Source of the DNA: Desulfatirhabdium sp964549995
Lineage (GTDB): Bacteria > Desulfobacterota > Desulfobacteria > Desulfobacterales > Desulfatirhabdiaceae
Assembly: GCA_964549995.1 (NCBI GenBank)
Contig: CAZJXF010000149.1
Coordinates: 1-7,825, forward strand
Reading direction: 5' to 3'
Length of the DNA: 7,825 nucleotides
Position numbers and translations under genes: made by a program. This document shows, one piece after another, positions 1 through 5,884 of the stretch; the first letter of the stretch is position 1, and every line of letters begins with the position of its first letter. The notes below the pieces were generated by a model. That model did not search any database and was not told where the DNA came from. It saw only the letters and a program-made list of their open reading frames with translations.

Positions 1-101
1 GCTCGGGCGGCTGAGTTTATCCGATGCAACGAAAAAGGCGTGTCTCCCCCCATGCGATTCGGATGAGACTTTTGGACTTTTTGCGAGGCCATCACAATGA
101 T
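1..101 (+). repeat. Right end of an interspersed MITE-like repeat (copy A, truncated by window start)
   Basis: Bases 1-93 align without gaps to 4001-4093, identical at 81 of 93 positions by hand count. The first 40 bases are identical, and so are the last 13. It ends in the core gactttttgcgaggccatc (75-93), followed by a loosely shared ATGAT. The same core closes copy B at 4075-4093. The element must continue upstream of the window, since copy B has more than 200 bases before this segment. It lies about 35-43 bases before the gyrA start. Confidence 0.85.
72..101 (+). promoter_or_regulatory. Weak candidate sigma-70 promoter for gyrA at the repeat edge
   Basis: TTGGAC (72-77) resembles a -35 box (TTGACA). 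After 18 bases, AATGAT (96-101) matches four of six positions of TATAAT. The -35 box would be formed by the repeat end itself. The match is modest and no transcript data exist here. gyrA could equally be transcribed from an upstream gene outside the window. Confidence 0.2.
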
Positions 102-135
102 AACCGCTTAGGACATCCTTTTTGAAAGTAGCCAT

Positions 136-2586
136 ATGACAGAAGAAGTGATCGAAGAACGATTTCCGGAAGTCCGGATCGACAGCGAGCTGAAAAAATC
201 CTATCTCGACTATGCGATGAGTGTCATCATCGGCCGGGCGCTTCCCGATGTACGGGACGGGCTCAAACCCGTGCATCGCCGCGTGCTCTACGCCATGCAC
301 GAGATGAAGAACGACTGGAACAGGCCCTACAAGAAATCGGCCCGCATCGTCGGTGATGTCATCGGTAAATACCATCCTCACGGCGACAGTGCCGTCTACG
401 ACACCATCGTTCGGATGGCCCAGGATTTTTCCATGCGCTATCCCCTGGTGGACGGGCAGGGAAATTTCGGCTCCGTGGATGGCGACCCACCGGCCGCCAT
501 GCGGTACACCGAAATCCGCATGAAGCGTCTGGCCCATCACCTGCTGGACGACATCGAAAAAGAGACCGTCGATTTCGGGCCGAACTACGACGACTCCCTC
601 ACCGAGCCGCTGGTGTTGCCGTGTAAGTTTCCCAATCTTCTGGTGAACGGTTCATCCGGAATTGCCGTCGGCATGGCAACCAACATCCCGCCGCACAACC
701 TGAGCGAGACGATCGACGCCATCCATGCCCTCATCGACAACCCAGCCATCGATATTGCGGAGTTGATGGAAATTTTGCCCGGGCCGGATTTTCCGACGGC
801 AGGCATCATTTACGGCAGATCCGGTATTCGGGAAGCCTATGAAACCGGCAAGGGCATTATCCGGATCCGGGCCAGAGTGCTCATCGAGGAAGAAAAGAAA
901 AGCGGAACGGAAACGATCGTCGTCACCGAACTGCCCTATCAAGTGAACAAGGCCAAGCTGATCGAGTCGATCTCGGAACTCGTGAAGGAAAAACAGATCG
1001 AAGGCATCCGTTACGTCCGGGACGAATCCGACCGTGAAGGCATGCGGATCGCCATCGGCCTCAAGCGGGATCAGCCAGCCGAAGTCATCATCAATCAGTT
1101 GTTCAAGCACACCCGGATGGAGTCGACCTTCGGGATCATTTTCCTCGCAGTGGTCAACAACCGCCCGGAACTGCTCAACCTCAAGCAGATTCTGGAGCAT
1201 TTCATCCGACACCGCCGGGAGGTCATTCTCCGACGTACCCGCTACGATCTGAAAAAGGCGGAAGAGCGCGCCCATATCCTGCTCGGGTTGAAAATCGCCC
1301 TGGAAAACCTGGATGACGTGGTTGCCCTGATTCGTGCATCTGCATCGCCTGCAGCAGCCAAGGCCGGACTGATCGAACGCTTTCAGCTCAGTCCGGTACA
1401 GGCTCAGGCCATTCTCGACATGCGTCTGCAACGCCTGACCGCCCTCGAACAGAACAAGATCGTCGAAGAGTACGAACATCTGTTGAAGGACATCGCCTGG
1501 TATCGCCAGATTCTGGCAAGCGACCGGATCGTACTCGATCTCATCAAGGAAGAGCTTCAGGCCCTGAGAACGGATTTCGGGGACGACCGGCGGACGGAAA
1601 TCACGGACGAAGTGGGAGAGATCACCGAAGAAGCGCTGATTGCAGAAGAAGATATCGTCGTCACCATTTCCAACAGTGGGTACATCAAGCGAACGCCCTT
1701 GAGCGTCTACAACTCCCAGAAACGGGGGGGCAAGGGGAAAACCGCCATGACCACCCGGGAAGACGATTTCGTGGAACATCTTTTCGCGGCTTCCACCCAT
1801 CACATCTTCCTGTTTTTTACAAATCAAGGCAGAATGTACCGCTGCAAGGGATATGAAATCCCACAGGCGACCCGTACCAGCCGCGGCAAAGCCATCGTCA
1901 ACCTGTTTCAGTTTCAGGCGGGTGAAAAGTTGACGGCTGTTTTCGCCATCCCGGACTTCAAACCGGGCTGCCATATTCTGCTGGCAACCCGTTCCGGACT
2001 CATCAAGAAGACGGACTTGGTGGAATTCAGCAAGAGTCGCTCGAACGGGATCATCGCCATTCACCTTCAACCGGATGACGAGCTGATCGGCGCACGGCTG
2101 ACGGACGGCACGATGAACGTGTTTCTGGGAACGGCGGAAGGCAAATCCATCCGGTTTCACGAATCGGATGTCCGACCCACGGGTCGTGTGTCGATGGGTG
2201 TGAAGGGCATGACATTCGCGGAAACGGATCGTCTGGTGAGCATGGAAGTGTTGAGCCACGGCCAAACCCTTCTGACGGTCACCGAAAACGGCTTCGGAAA
2301 GCGCACATCGATCGACGAATATCCCGTACAGCACCGGGGTGGAAAAGGTGTGATCACCATCAAGACGACGGAACGAAACGGTGCGGTCGTCGCCATCCTT
2401 GTTGTCGCAGAGGACGATGAAATCATGCTGATGACCGACGGCGGAAAACTCATCCGAATGCCGATCCGCGGCATTTCGGTCATCAGTCGAAACACCCACG
2501 GGGTCAAACTCATGGACCTGGATTCCAACGAAAAGGTGACCGGTGTCGTTCGCATCGCCGAAAAGGAGGAGGTACAGGAAGGATGA
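136..2586 (+). CDS. gyrA: DNA gyrase subunit A
   Basis: GyrA is the breakage-reunion subunit of the A2B2 type IIA topoisomerase that introduces negative supercoils using ATP hydrolysed by GyrB. The 816-residue protein is complete (E. coli GyrA is 875). The winged-helix and tower region carries the catalytic tyrosine Y124 within AAMRYTEIRM. The quinolone-determining region reads HPHGDSAVYD, with S85 and D89 in the positions of E. coli S83 and D87, so it is wild type at both. The C-terminal beta-pinwheel begins around residue 500 and contains a canonical GyrA box, QKRGGKG, at 528-534, which separates gyrase from topoisomerase IV. A second box-like QHRGGKG sits at 732-738. The long acidic tail of E. 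coli GyrA is absent; the protein ends in a short glutamate-rich stretch. The ATG has only a weak ribosome site (gaaag at 123-127), but the protein start fits the family. Its stop overlaps the gpsA start by ATGA. Confidence 0.98.
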   Translation: MTEEVIEERFPEVRIDSELKKSYLDYAMSVIIGRALPDVRDGLKPVHRRVLYAMHEMKNDWNRPYKKSARIVGDVIGKYHPHGDSAVYDTIVRMAQDFSMRYPLVDGQGNFGSVDGDPPAAMRYTEIRMKRLAHHLLDDIEKETVDFGPNYDDSLTEPLVLPCKFPNLLVNGSSGIAVGMATNIPPHNLSETIDAIHALIDNPAIDIAELMEILPGPDFPTAGIIYGRSGIREAYETGKGIIRIRARVLIEEEKKSGTETIVVTELPYQVNKAKLIESISELVKEKQIEGIRYVRDESDREGMRIAIGLKRDQPAEVIINQLFKHTRMESTFGIIFLAVVNNRPELLNLKQILEHFIRHRREVILRRTRYDLKKAEERAHILLGLKIALENLDDVVALIRASASPAAAKAGLIERFQLSPVQAQAILDMRLQRLTALEQNKIVEEYEHLLKDIAWYRQILASDRIVLDLIKEELQALRTDFGDDRRTEITDEVGEITEEALIAEEDIVVTISNSGYIKRTPLSVYNSQKRGGKGKTAMTTREDDFVEHLFAASTHHIFLFFTNQGRMYRCKGYEIPQATRTSRGKAIVNLFQFQAGEKLTAVFAIPDFKPGCHILLATRSGLIKKTDLVEFSKSRSNGIIAIHLQPDDELIGARLTDGTMNVFLGTAEGKSIRFHESDVRPTGRVSMGVKGMTFAETDRLVSMEVLSHGQTLLTVTENGFGKRTSIDEYPVQHRGGKGVITIKTTERNGAVVAILVVAEDDEIMLMTDGGKLIRMPIRGISVISRNTHGVKLMDLDSNEKVTGVVRIAEKEEVQEG
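2565..2572 (+). promoter_or_regulatory. Strong ribosome binding site for gpsA inside the gyrA 3' end
   Basis: GGAGGAGG, 10 bases before the ATG at 2583, is the best Shine-Dalgarno match near this junction. It supports the ATG that overlaps the gyrA stop over the internal ATG at 2619, which has no comparable site although it would give the typical GpsA N-terminus. Confidence 0.6.
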
Positions 2587-3623
2587 AGAAAACCCTTTCG
2601 GTTGATCGAGTGGCCGAGATGACCATCGGCGTGGTGGGTGCCGGAAGCTGGGGAACGGCCTTGGCGAATCTGCTGGCCCAAAAAGGGTACCGAATCGATC
2701 TCTGGGTATATGAACCCGAGGTTCGGGAAGCCATCGAAACGAAACGGGAAAATCCGGTTTTTCTGCCCGGAATCCGGTTGTCGGAGAATCTGTTTCCCTC
2801 CTGTGACTTGCAGGCCGTTCTTCAGAAAAAGGATCTCGTTCTGGTGGTCGTTCCATCGCATGTCATGCGCGCCACCGCCCAGCAAATGGCCGGCTGCATC
2901 GCACCGCATACGATCGTCGTTTCGGCTTCCAAAGGCATCGAAAACGACACCCTGATGACCATGACGCAGGTTCTGGCCGAAACGCTCGGCTTGCCCGGCG
3001 ATCGGCTGGCCGTTCTGTCCGGGCCGAGTTTCGCGAGGGAAGTGGCCAACCATGTTCCAACCCTCGTCACTGTCGCATCAAAGAGCATCCAGACGGCCAC
3101 CATCGTACAGCATGTGTTTGCCACCCCCTCTTTCCGGGTGTACACCCATACCGACGTGATCGGGGTCGAACTGGGCGGATCGGTCAAGAACGTCATCGCC
3201 ATTGCCGCAGGCATCATCGATGGCATGGCCCTGGGACTCGACACGCGGGCGGCCCTCATCACCCGGGGGCTTGCCGAAATCCGACGGCTGGGCCTGAAGA
3301 TGGGCGCAACCCCCCACACCTTCGCAGGACTTGCCGGTGTCGGAGACCTCATTCTGACCTGCACCGGAGAGCTCAGCCGCAACCATACGGTCGGAAAGAA
3401 GCTCGGACAGGGGATGAACCTGACGGAAATCCTTTCGGAGATGAAAATGGTGGCCGAAGGCATCAAGACGAGCCGTTCGGTTGTGGCATTGGCTCGAAAA
3501 ATGGATGTCGAAATGCCCATATCGACGGAAGTGTACAACATCCTGTACGAAAACGCCTCGCCCAAAGATGCCTTGTTTCGGTTGATGACTCGGGATCTCA
3601 AACCGGAATACGATGAAACGTGA
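2583..3623 (+). CDS. gpsA: NAD(P)+-dependent glycerol-3-phosphate dehydrogenase
   Basis: GpsA reduces dihydroxyacetone phosphate to sn-glycerol 3-phosphate in the cytoplasm, supplying the backbone for phospholipids. The 346-residue protein has an N-terminal Rossmann fold with GAGSWG at 19-24, the conserved LSGPSFA at 145-151, and the catalytic-lysine segment GGSVKNVIAIAAG with K202. The C-terminal helical domain contains VGDLILTCTGELSRN, with D255 and S265-R266-N267, the usual substrate-site block. Length and C-terminus are normal. The first 12 residues are an extension relative to many homologues, which start MTIGVVGAG here at codon 13 (2619). The earlier ATG is preferred because of its strong ribosome site and its 4-base overlap with gyrA, implying translational coupling. 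The TGA stop (3621-3623) shares its GA with the first bases of a palindromic repeat. Confidence 0.97.
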   Translation: MKKTLSVDRVAEMTIGVVGAGSWGTALANLLAQKGYRIDLWVYEPEVREAIETKRENPVFLPGIRLSENLFPSCDLQAVLQKKDLVLVVVPSHVMRATAQQMAGCIAPHTIVVSASKGIENDTLMTMTQVLAETLGLPGDRLAVLSGPSFAREVANHVPTLVTVASKSIQTATIVQHVFATPSFRVYTHTDVIGVELGGSVKNVIAIAAGIIDGMALGLDTRAALITRGLAEIRRLGLKMGATPHTFAGLAGVGDLILTCTGELSRNHTVGKKLGQGMNLTEILSEMKMVAEGIKTSRSVVALARKMDVEMPISTEVYNILYENASPKDALFRLMTRDLKPEYDET

Positions 3624-3745
3624 CGACTTCGCAAAAAGGCCGGATGCTGTGTCGTGCTGCATCCTTCGTCGTTGCGGCGTACGTCTAAGTACGCCTCACA
3701 GACAGGATTTGCACTCCTTGCCTGCGGCCTTTTTTCGAAGCCGTC
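3622..3745. repeat. Palindromic repeat element abutting gpsA, possible bidirectional terminator
   Basis: The ends are inverted copies: 3622-3642 (gacgacttcgcaaaaaggcc plus g) pairs with 3725-3745 at 19 of 21 positions. An A-tract precedes the GC stem and a T-tract follows it, the layout of a bidirectional intrinsic terminator, although the enclosed region is about 80 bases. Two smaller hairpins lie inside: ggatgc/gcatcc (3642-3647 with 3659-3664) and ggcgtac/gtacgcc around a 6-base loop (3676-3695). The element begins within the gpsA stop codon. I see no coding capacity. Confidence 0.7.
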
Positions 3746-3754
3746 AATATGTTG

Positions 3755-3782
3755 GGCTTTTTACGAGTCCATCAAACGTGAT
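3755..3782 (+). repeat. Isolated right-end motif of the repeat family
   Basis: ggctttttacgagtccatc (3755-3773) is a variant of the right-end core at 75-93 and 4075-4093. As in copy B, CGTGAT follows after three further bases (3777-3782; compare 4097-4102). It may be the right end of a composite element starting at 3622, giving about 160 bp, or a remnant of an older copy. It faces the next left end at 3780-3798 as an imperfect inverted repeat (15 of 19 positions) with a 6-base spacer. Confidence 0.6.
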
Positions 3783-4102
3783 TGACTTGCAAAAAGTCGC
3801 TGTATCCGCGGTTTTGGAGTATTTCCGGGCCTGAGCATGGGGGGAGAACCGCCTTTTGATGTTGCATCGGATACTTGTTTGAAGCCGCCGGAGATCGTTG
3901 GGCCGGGCATGCGTACTCAGTCCATATCTGTTAGAATAACAAGCCGTTGTATTCCAAATGTCCCATCGTTAAAGTCTGGCCACATGCCCGGCCCTTACGA
4001 GCTCGGGCGGCTGAGTTTATCCGATGCAACGAAAAAGGCGGTTCTCCCCCCATGCGGCTTGGTGAAGACTCACTGACTTTTTGCGAGGCCATCCACCGTG
4101 AT
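3780..4102. mobile_element. MITE-like non-coding element with terminal inverted repeats (copy B, complete)
   Basis: The left end gattgacttgcaaaaagtc (3780-3798) and the reverse complement of the right end gactttttgcgaggccatc (4075-4093) agree at 16 of 19 positions. Between them lies a large palindrome (3835-4055) and no credible protein; the open frames crossing it are short and lack family features. The right 93 bases recur at the window start, and the left-end core recurs at 7772, so this is a dispersed family. No clear target-site duplication is visible. The size, terminal inverted repeats and lack of genes fit a MITE, but no transposase is present here and mobility is inferred. Confidence 0.65.
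3835..4055. repeat. 221-bp imperfect palindrome forming the core of copy B
   Basis: The outer arms 3835-3873 and 4018-4055 are inverted copies with about 36 of 39 positions pairing, including 23 consecutive matches from the outer end. Pairing resumes further in, where GGGCCGGGCATG (3900-3911) faces its complement near 3982-3993. The apex can fold as gaata-a-caa / ttg-tattc (3934-3954) around a gccg loop. Transcription across it would give a long stem. It could act as a structured RNA, a terminator or insulator, or a transposition substrate; the sequence alone does not decide. Confidence 0.75.
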
Positions 4103-4151
4103 GGGTCAACAACCGGCGGTTATCGATGTGCTTATAAGGGTTCGAGATGAC

Positions 4152-4155
4152 GGAG
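4152..4155 (+). promoter_or_regulatory. Ribosome binding site that fixes the radC start
   Basis: GGAG with an 8-base spacer precedes ATG 4164. The in-frame GTG 4098 and ATG 4101 upstream lie in the conserved right edge of the repeat and lack such a site. A TATAAG at 4133-4138, a possible -10 box without a convincing -35, would also start transcription downstream of them. Confidence 0.5.
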
Positions 4156-4163
4156 AACGATCG

Positions 4164-4955
4164 ATGGCAGAAGTCCGTGAATTCCAGGATGTGCAGGCCC
4201 TTCCAAGCGTACCGATCGAAGAAGAACCTCCCCGACCCGTTCGTAAAAGCCACAAGGGGGATGGACATCGCAAACGGCTCCGGGAAAAATTCTTGTCCTC
4301 CGGTCTGCAAGGCTTCCAGGATTATGAAATCGTCGAGTTGCTGCTGACCCTTGGTACCCCCCGAAGGGACTGCAAGGACAGGGCCAAGGCAGCCATCAAA
4401 CGGTTCAAAACCCTTCAAGGTGTTTTGGAAGCAGAGGATGCAGACCTGATGACCATCCCCGAGATCGGACCCAACAACATCTTCGGCATCCGGCTGGTTC
4501 GAGCCGTTGCAGAACGGTATCTCGAACAACGAATCGTCAACCGCACACTCATCCACAATTCCCGGGAACTCTTCGACTACCTGTACATGGTGATGCGAGA
4601 CAAGGCCCGGGAGCGCTTCCTGGTGGTCTATCTCGACGCCAAAAACCGTGTCATCGATACCGAAACCCTCTTCGAGGGCTCGTTGACCTCGACATCCGTC
4701 TATCCCCGCGAAGTGGTGGCCTCCGCCCTTCGACACAAGGCGGCAGCCCTGATCTTCGCCCACAACCACCCTTCCGGGGATCCTCAGCCATCGGCGGACG
4801 ACATTTCCATCACCCAGCAGCTGGTTGCGGCATGCAAACTCGTCTCCATCACCGTTCACGAACACCTTGTCATCGGCAACAACCAGTACTTCAGTTTCGC
4901 AGACAATGGATACATTCAGGAAGCCTATCGGGCTTGCGAGCGGATTCGGATATAA
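4164..4955 (+). CDS. radC: RadC family protein (UPF0758, JAMM/MPN domain)
   Basis: The 263-residue protein has the two-part RadC architecture. A helix-hairpin-helix-like N-terminal region (about 35-120) includes LREKFLSSG, YEIVELLL and TIPEIGPN. The C-terminal JAMM metalloprotease-like domain (about 128-255) has the zinc signature H200-N-H202 with S210 and D213 in HNHPSGDPQPSADD. The upstream segment FEGSLTSTSVYPREVV contains the conserved glutamates E171 and E183. RadC was once linked to DNA repair, but that assignment was withdrawn for E. coli and its biochemical role is unsettled; relatives travel on plasmids and islands. The first ~30 residues (proline- and glutamate-rich) are not conserved family sequence. 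Start 4164 is chosen from its ribosome site; starting at 4098 would add 22 repeat-derived residues. The TAA stop overlaps a TATAAT hexamer. Confidence 0.95.
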   Translation: MAEVREFQDVQALPSVPIEEEPPRPVRKSHKGDGHRKRLREKFLSSGLQGFQDYEIVELLLTLGTPRRDCKDRAKAAIKRFKTLQGVLEAEDADLMTIPEIGPNNIFGIRLVRAVAERYLEQRIVNRTLIHNSRELFDYLYMVMRDKARERFLVVYLDAKNRVIDTETLFEGSLTSTSVYPREVVASALRHKAAALIFAHNHPSGDPQPSADDISITQQLVAACKLVSITVHEHLVIGNNQYFSFADNGYIQEAYRACERIRI

Positions 4956-4956
4956 T
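4951..4956 (+). promoter_or_regulatory. Candidate -10 box for the DUF4160/DUF2442 genes
   Basis: A perfect TATAAT overlaps the radC stop codon. No good -35 box lies 16-18 bases upstream; the nearest, TTGCGA at 4934-4939, is only 11 bases away. If used, the RNA would begin near 4963, leaving a leader of about 48 bases before ATG 5011. The hexamer may be chance. Confidence 0.25.
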
Positions 4957-5010
4957 CCTTCGGTGCGATCTTATGACAGCATCTGTGCTTTTGACCCTAC
5001 AGGAGATGTT

Positions 5011-5280
5011 ATGGCCATCGTTTCAGTATTCTTTGGGATCATTGTATCTCTATATTTCTTCGACAATCGTCAGCACCAACGTCCTCACATCCATGTCCGT
5101 TATCAAGAACATGAAGCGGTGTTCTCCATCCCCGATGGGGATCTCATCGACGGAGAAATACCACAAAACAAAGTCCGTCTCGTTCAAGCTTGGATTGAAA
5201 TCCATCGGGAGGATTTGATGGCCAATTGGGAACTCGCTTCATCCGGCCATGAAATCTTCAAAATTGATCCGCTTCGATAA
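5011..5280 (+). CDS. DUF4160 domain protein
   Basis: This 89-residue protein matches the DUF4160 pattern across its whole length: an N-terminal FFGIIVSLYFFD strand region, then the family histidine motif RPHIHVRY (H26, H28), EAVFSIPDGDLIDGEIP, and a C-terminal helix with WIEIHREDLMANWELA. Biochemical function is unknown. DUF4160 genes are often found next to DUF2442 genes, as here, and the pairing resembles toxin-antitoxin-type modules; that role is inference. The start is ATG 5011, with AGGAG at 5001-5005 and a 5-base spacer; extending upstream in frame would run into radC. Base composition is lower in GC than its neighbours: 26 of 60 bases in 5041-5100, against 41 of 60 in pgk 6421-6480. 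This suggests acquisition after the surrounding genes. Confidence 0.85.
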   Translation: MAIVSVFFGIIVSLYFFDNRQHQRPHIHVRYQEHEAVFSIPDGDLIDGEIPQNKVRLVQAWIEIHREDLMANWELASSGHEIFKIDPLR

Positions 5281-5297
5281 TTTATGAGGAGGGCGTC

Positions 5298-5573
5298 ATG
5301 AACCCAAGGGTCAAAGAGGTTCAACCAAATGATGACTATACATTGCATATCGTGTTTGATAACAACGAACATCGAATTTTCGATGTAAAGCCATACCTTG
5401 ACAAAGGTATTTTTCATCAGTTGAAGAACCGCAGCATCTTTTATTCCGTAAGGCCTTTTTTAGGAAGCATTCGATGGATCAATGGACTGGACTTTTGCCC
5501 GGACACCTTGTACCTGGAAAGCCAGATGATCATCGACAGGGGTCAAGATATTCAAGGAATCAAGGCGGCATGA
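5298..5573 (+). CDS. DUF2442 domain protein
   Basis: The 91-residue protein carries the DUF2442 core: MNPRVKEVQPNDDYTLHIVF, then EHRIFDVKPYLDKGIF, then FLGSIRWINGLDFCPDTLYLES. Function is unknown. Some DUF2442 proteins have an added helix-turn-helix domain, but this one has none. An excellent ribosome site, AGGAGGG (5287-5293), sits 4 bases before the ATG, and only 17 bases separate it from the DUF4160 stop, so the two are surely co-expressed. Its strong site compared with the upstream gene would allow a higher dose of this partner, as with many antitoxins; this is a hint only. The interior is AT-rich (22 GC of 60 in 5341-5400). The stop overlaps the start of the next gene by ATGA. Confidence 0.85.
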   Translation: MNPRVKEVQPNDDYTLHIVFDNNEHRIFDVKPYLDKGIFHQLKNRSIFYSVRPFLGSIRWINGLDFCPDTLYLESQMIIDRGQDIQGIKAA

Positions 5574-5836
5574 ATGACCAAGGAAACCAGAAAAGTTGTT
5601 TCGGAGACTTGAACATCGTCTTTCCCAAAGGAGAGGACGGGCTGCCCCACAGCCCGGAGACCTGCCTTGCCTGCCCGGACAAGACCTGCTGCCTGCGCGT
5701 GGCCCTGCAAACCCGGGATGGCATCGAACTGCAGACCCAGCGGGTCGATCAAGCGTACACTTCCGGTCTGATGGGATTTTGGAGCCGATGGAGTCGGAAG
5801 AAGATGCTGGATCGGAAGCGGAAACGAAGGGATTGA
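5570..5836 (+). CDS. Small cysteine-motif protein of unknown function
   Basis: I do not recognise this 88-residue protein. It has a compact cysteine cluster, TCLACPDKTCC, giving C32-x2-C35-x4-C40-C41, plus C10, which could bind a metal or an iron-sulfur cluster. A short segment YTSGLMGFWSRWSRKK follows, and the C-terminus is strongly basic (KRKRRD). There is no signal peptide or membrane helix. The ATG at 5570 overlaps the DUF2442 stop, and AAGG at 5562-5565 is a modest ribosome site, so translation may be coupled. Its codon use resembles pgk and radC more than the AT-rich pair before it, so it probably belongs to the ancestral gene order with pgk, 48 bases downstream. A longer frame opens at 5474 inside DUF2442, but those residues look like out-of-frame sequence. 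Confidence 0.7.
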   Translation: MNDQGNQKSCFGDLNIVFPKGEDGLPHSPETCLACPDKTCCLRVALQTRDGIELQTQRVDQAYTSGLMGFWSRWSRKKMLDRKRKRRD

Positions 5837-5884
5837 GTAGAATCGGTTCTCGTTGCACGGACCGCAAACCAGAAGGAGTGGAAC

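Noticed and set aside
206..407. Possible quinolone-resistance changes in GyrA
   Set aside because: S85 and D89, equivalent to E. coli S83 and D87, are the wild-type residues.
652..2856. Very long open frame on the minus strand opposite gyrA and early gpsA
   Set aside because: It is antisense to an unmistakable gene, has no recognisable domain, and such mirrored frames are expected in GC-rich coding DNA with strong codon bias.
3613..4076. Two short plus-strand open frames in the gpsA-radC gap (3613-3834 and 3837-4076)
   Set aside because: Both lie in palindromic repeat sequence, have no ribosome sites of note and encode no recognisable protein.
1..4093. The two repeat copies lie exactly 4000 bases apart
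   Set aside because: The spacing depends on unrelated gene lengths between them and is taken as coincidence.
4098..4163. Upstream radC start at GTG 4098 or ATG 4101
   Set aside because: It lies at the conserved edge of the repeat, lacks a ribosome site and adds residues absent from the family; ATG 4164 has GGAG at proper spacing.
3624..4163. CRISPR array or tRNA in the repeat-rich gap
   Set aside because: The repeats are inverted and singly spaced rather than regularly interspaced direct repeats, and no cloverleaf was found.
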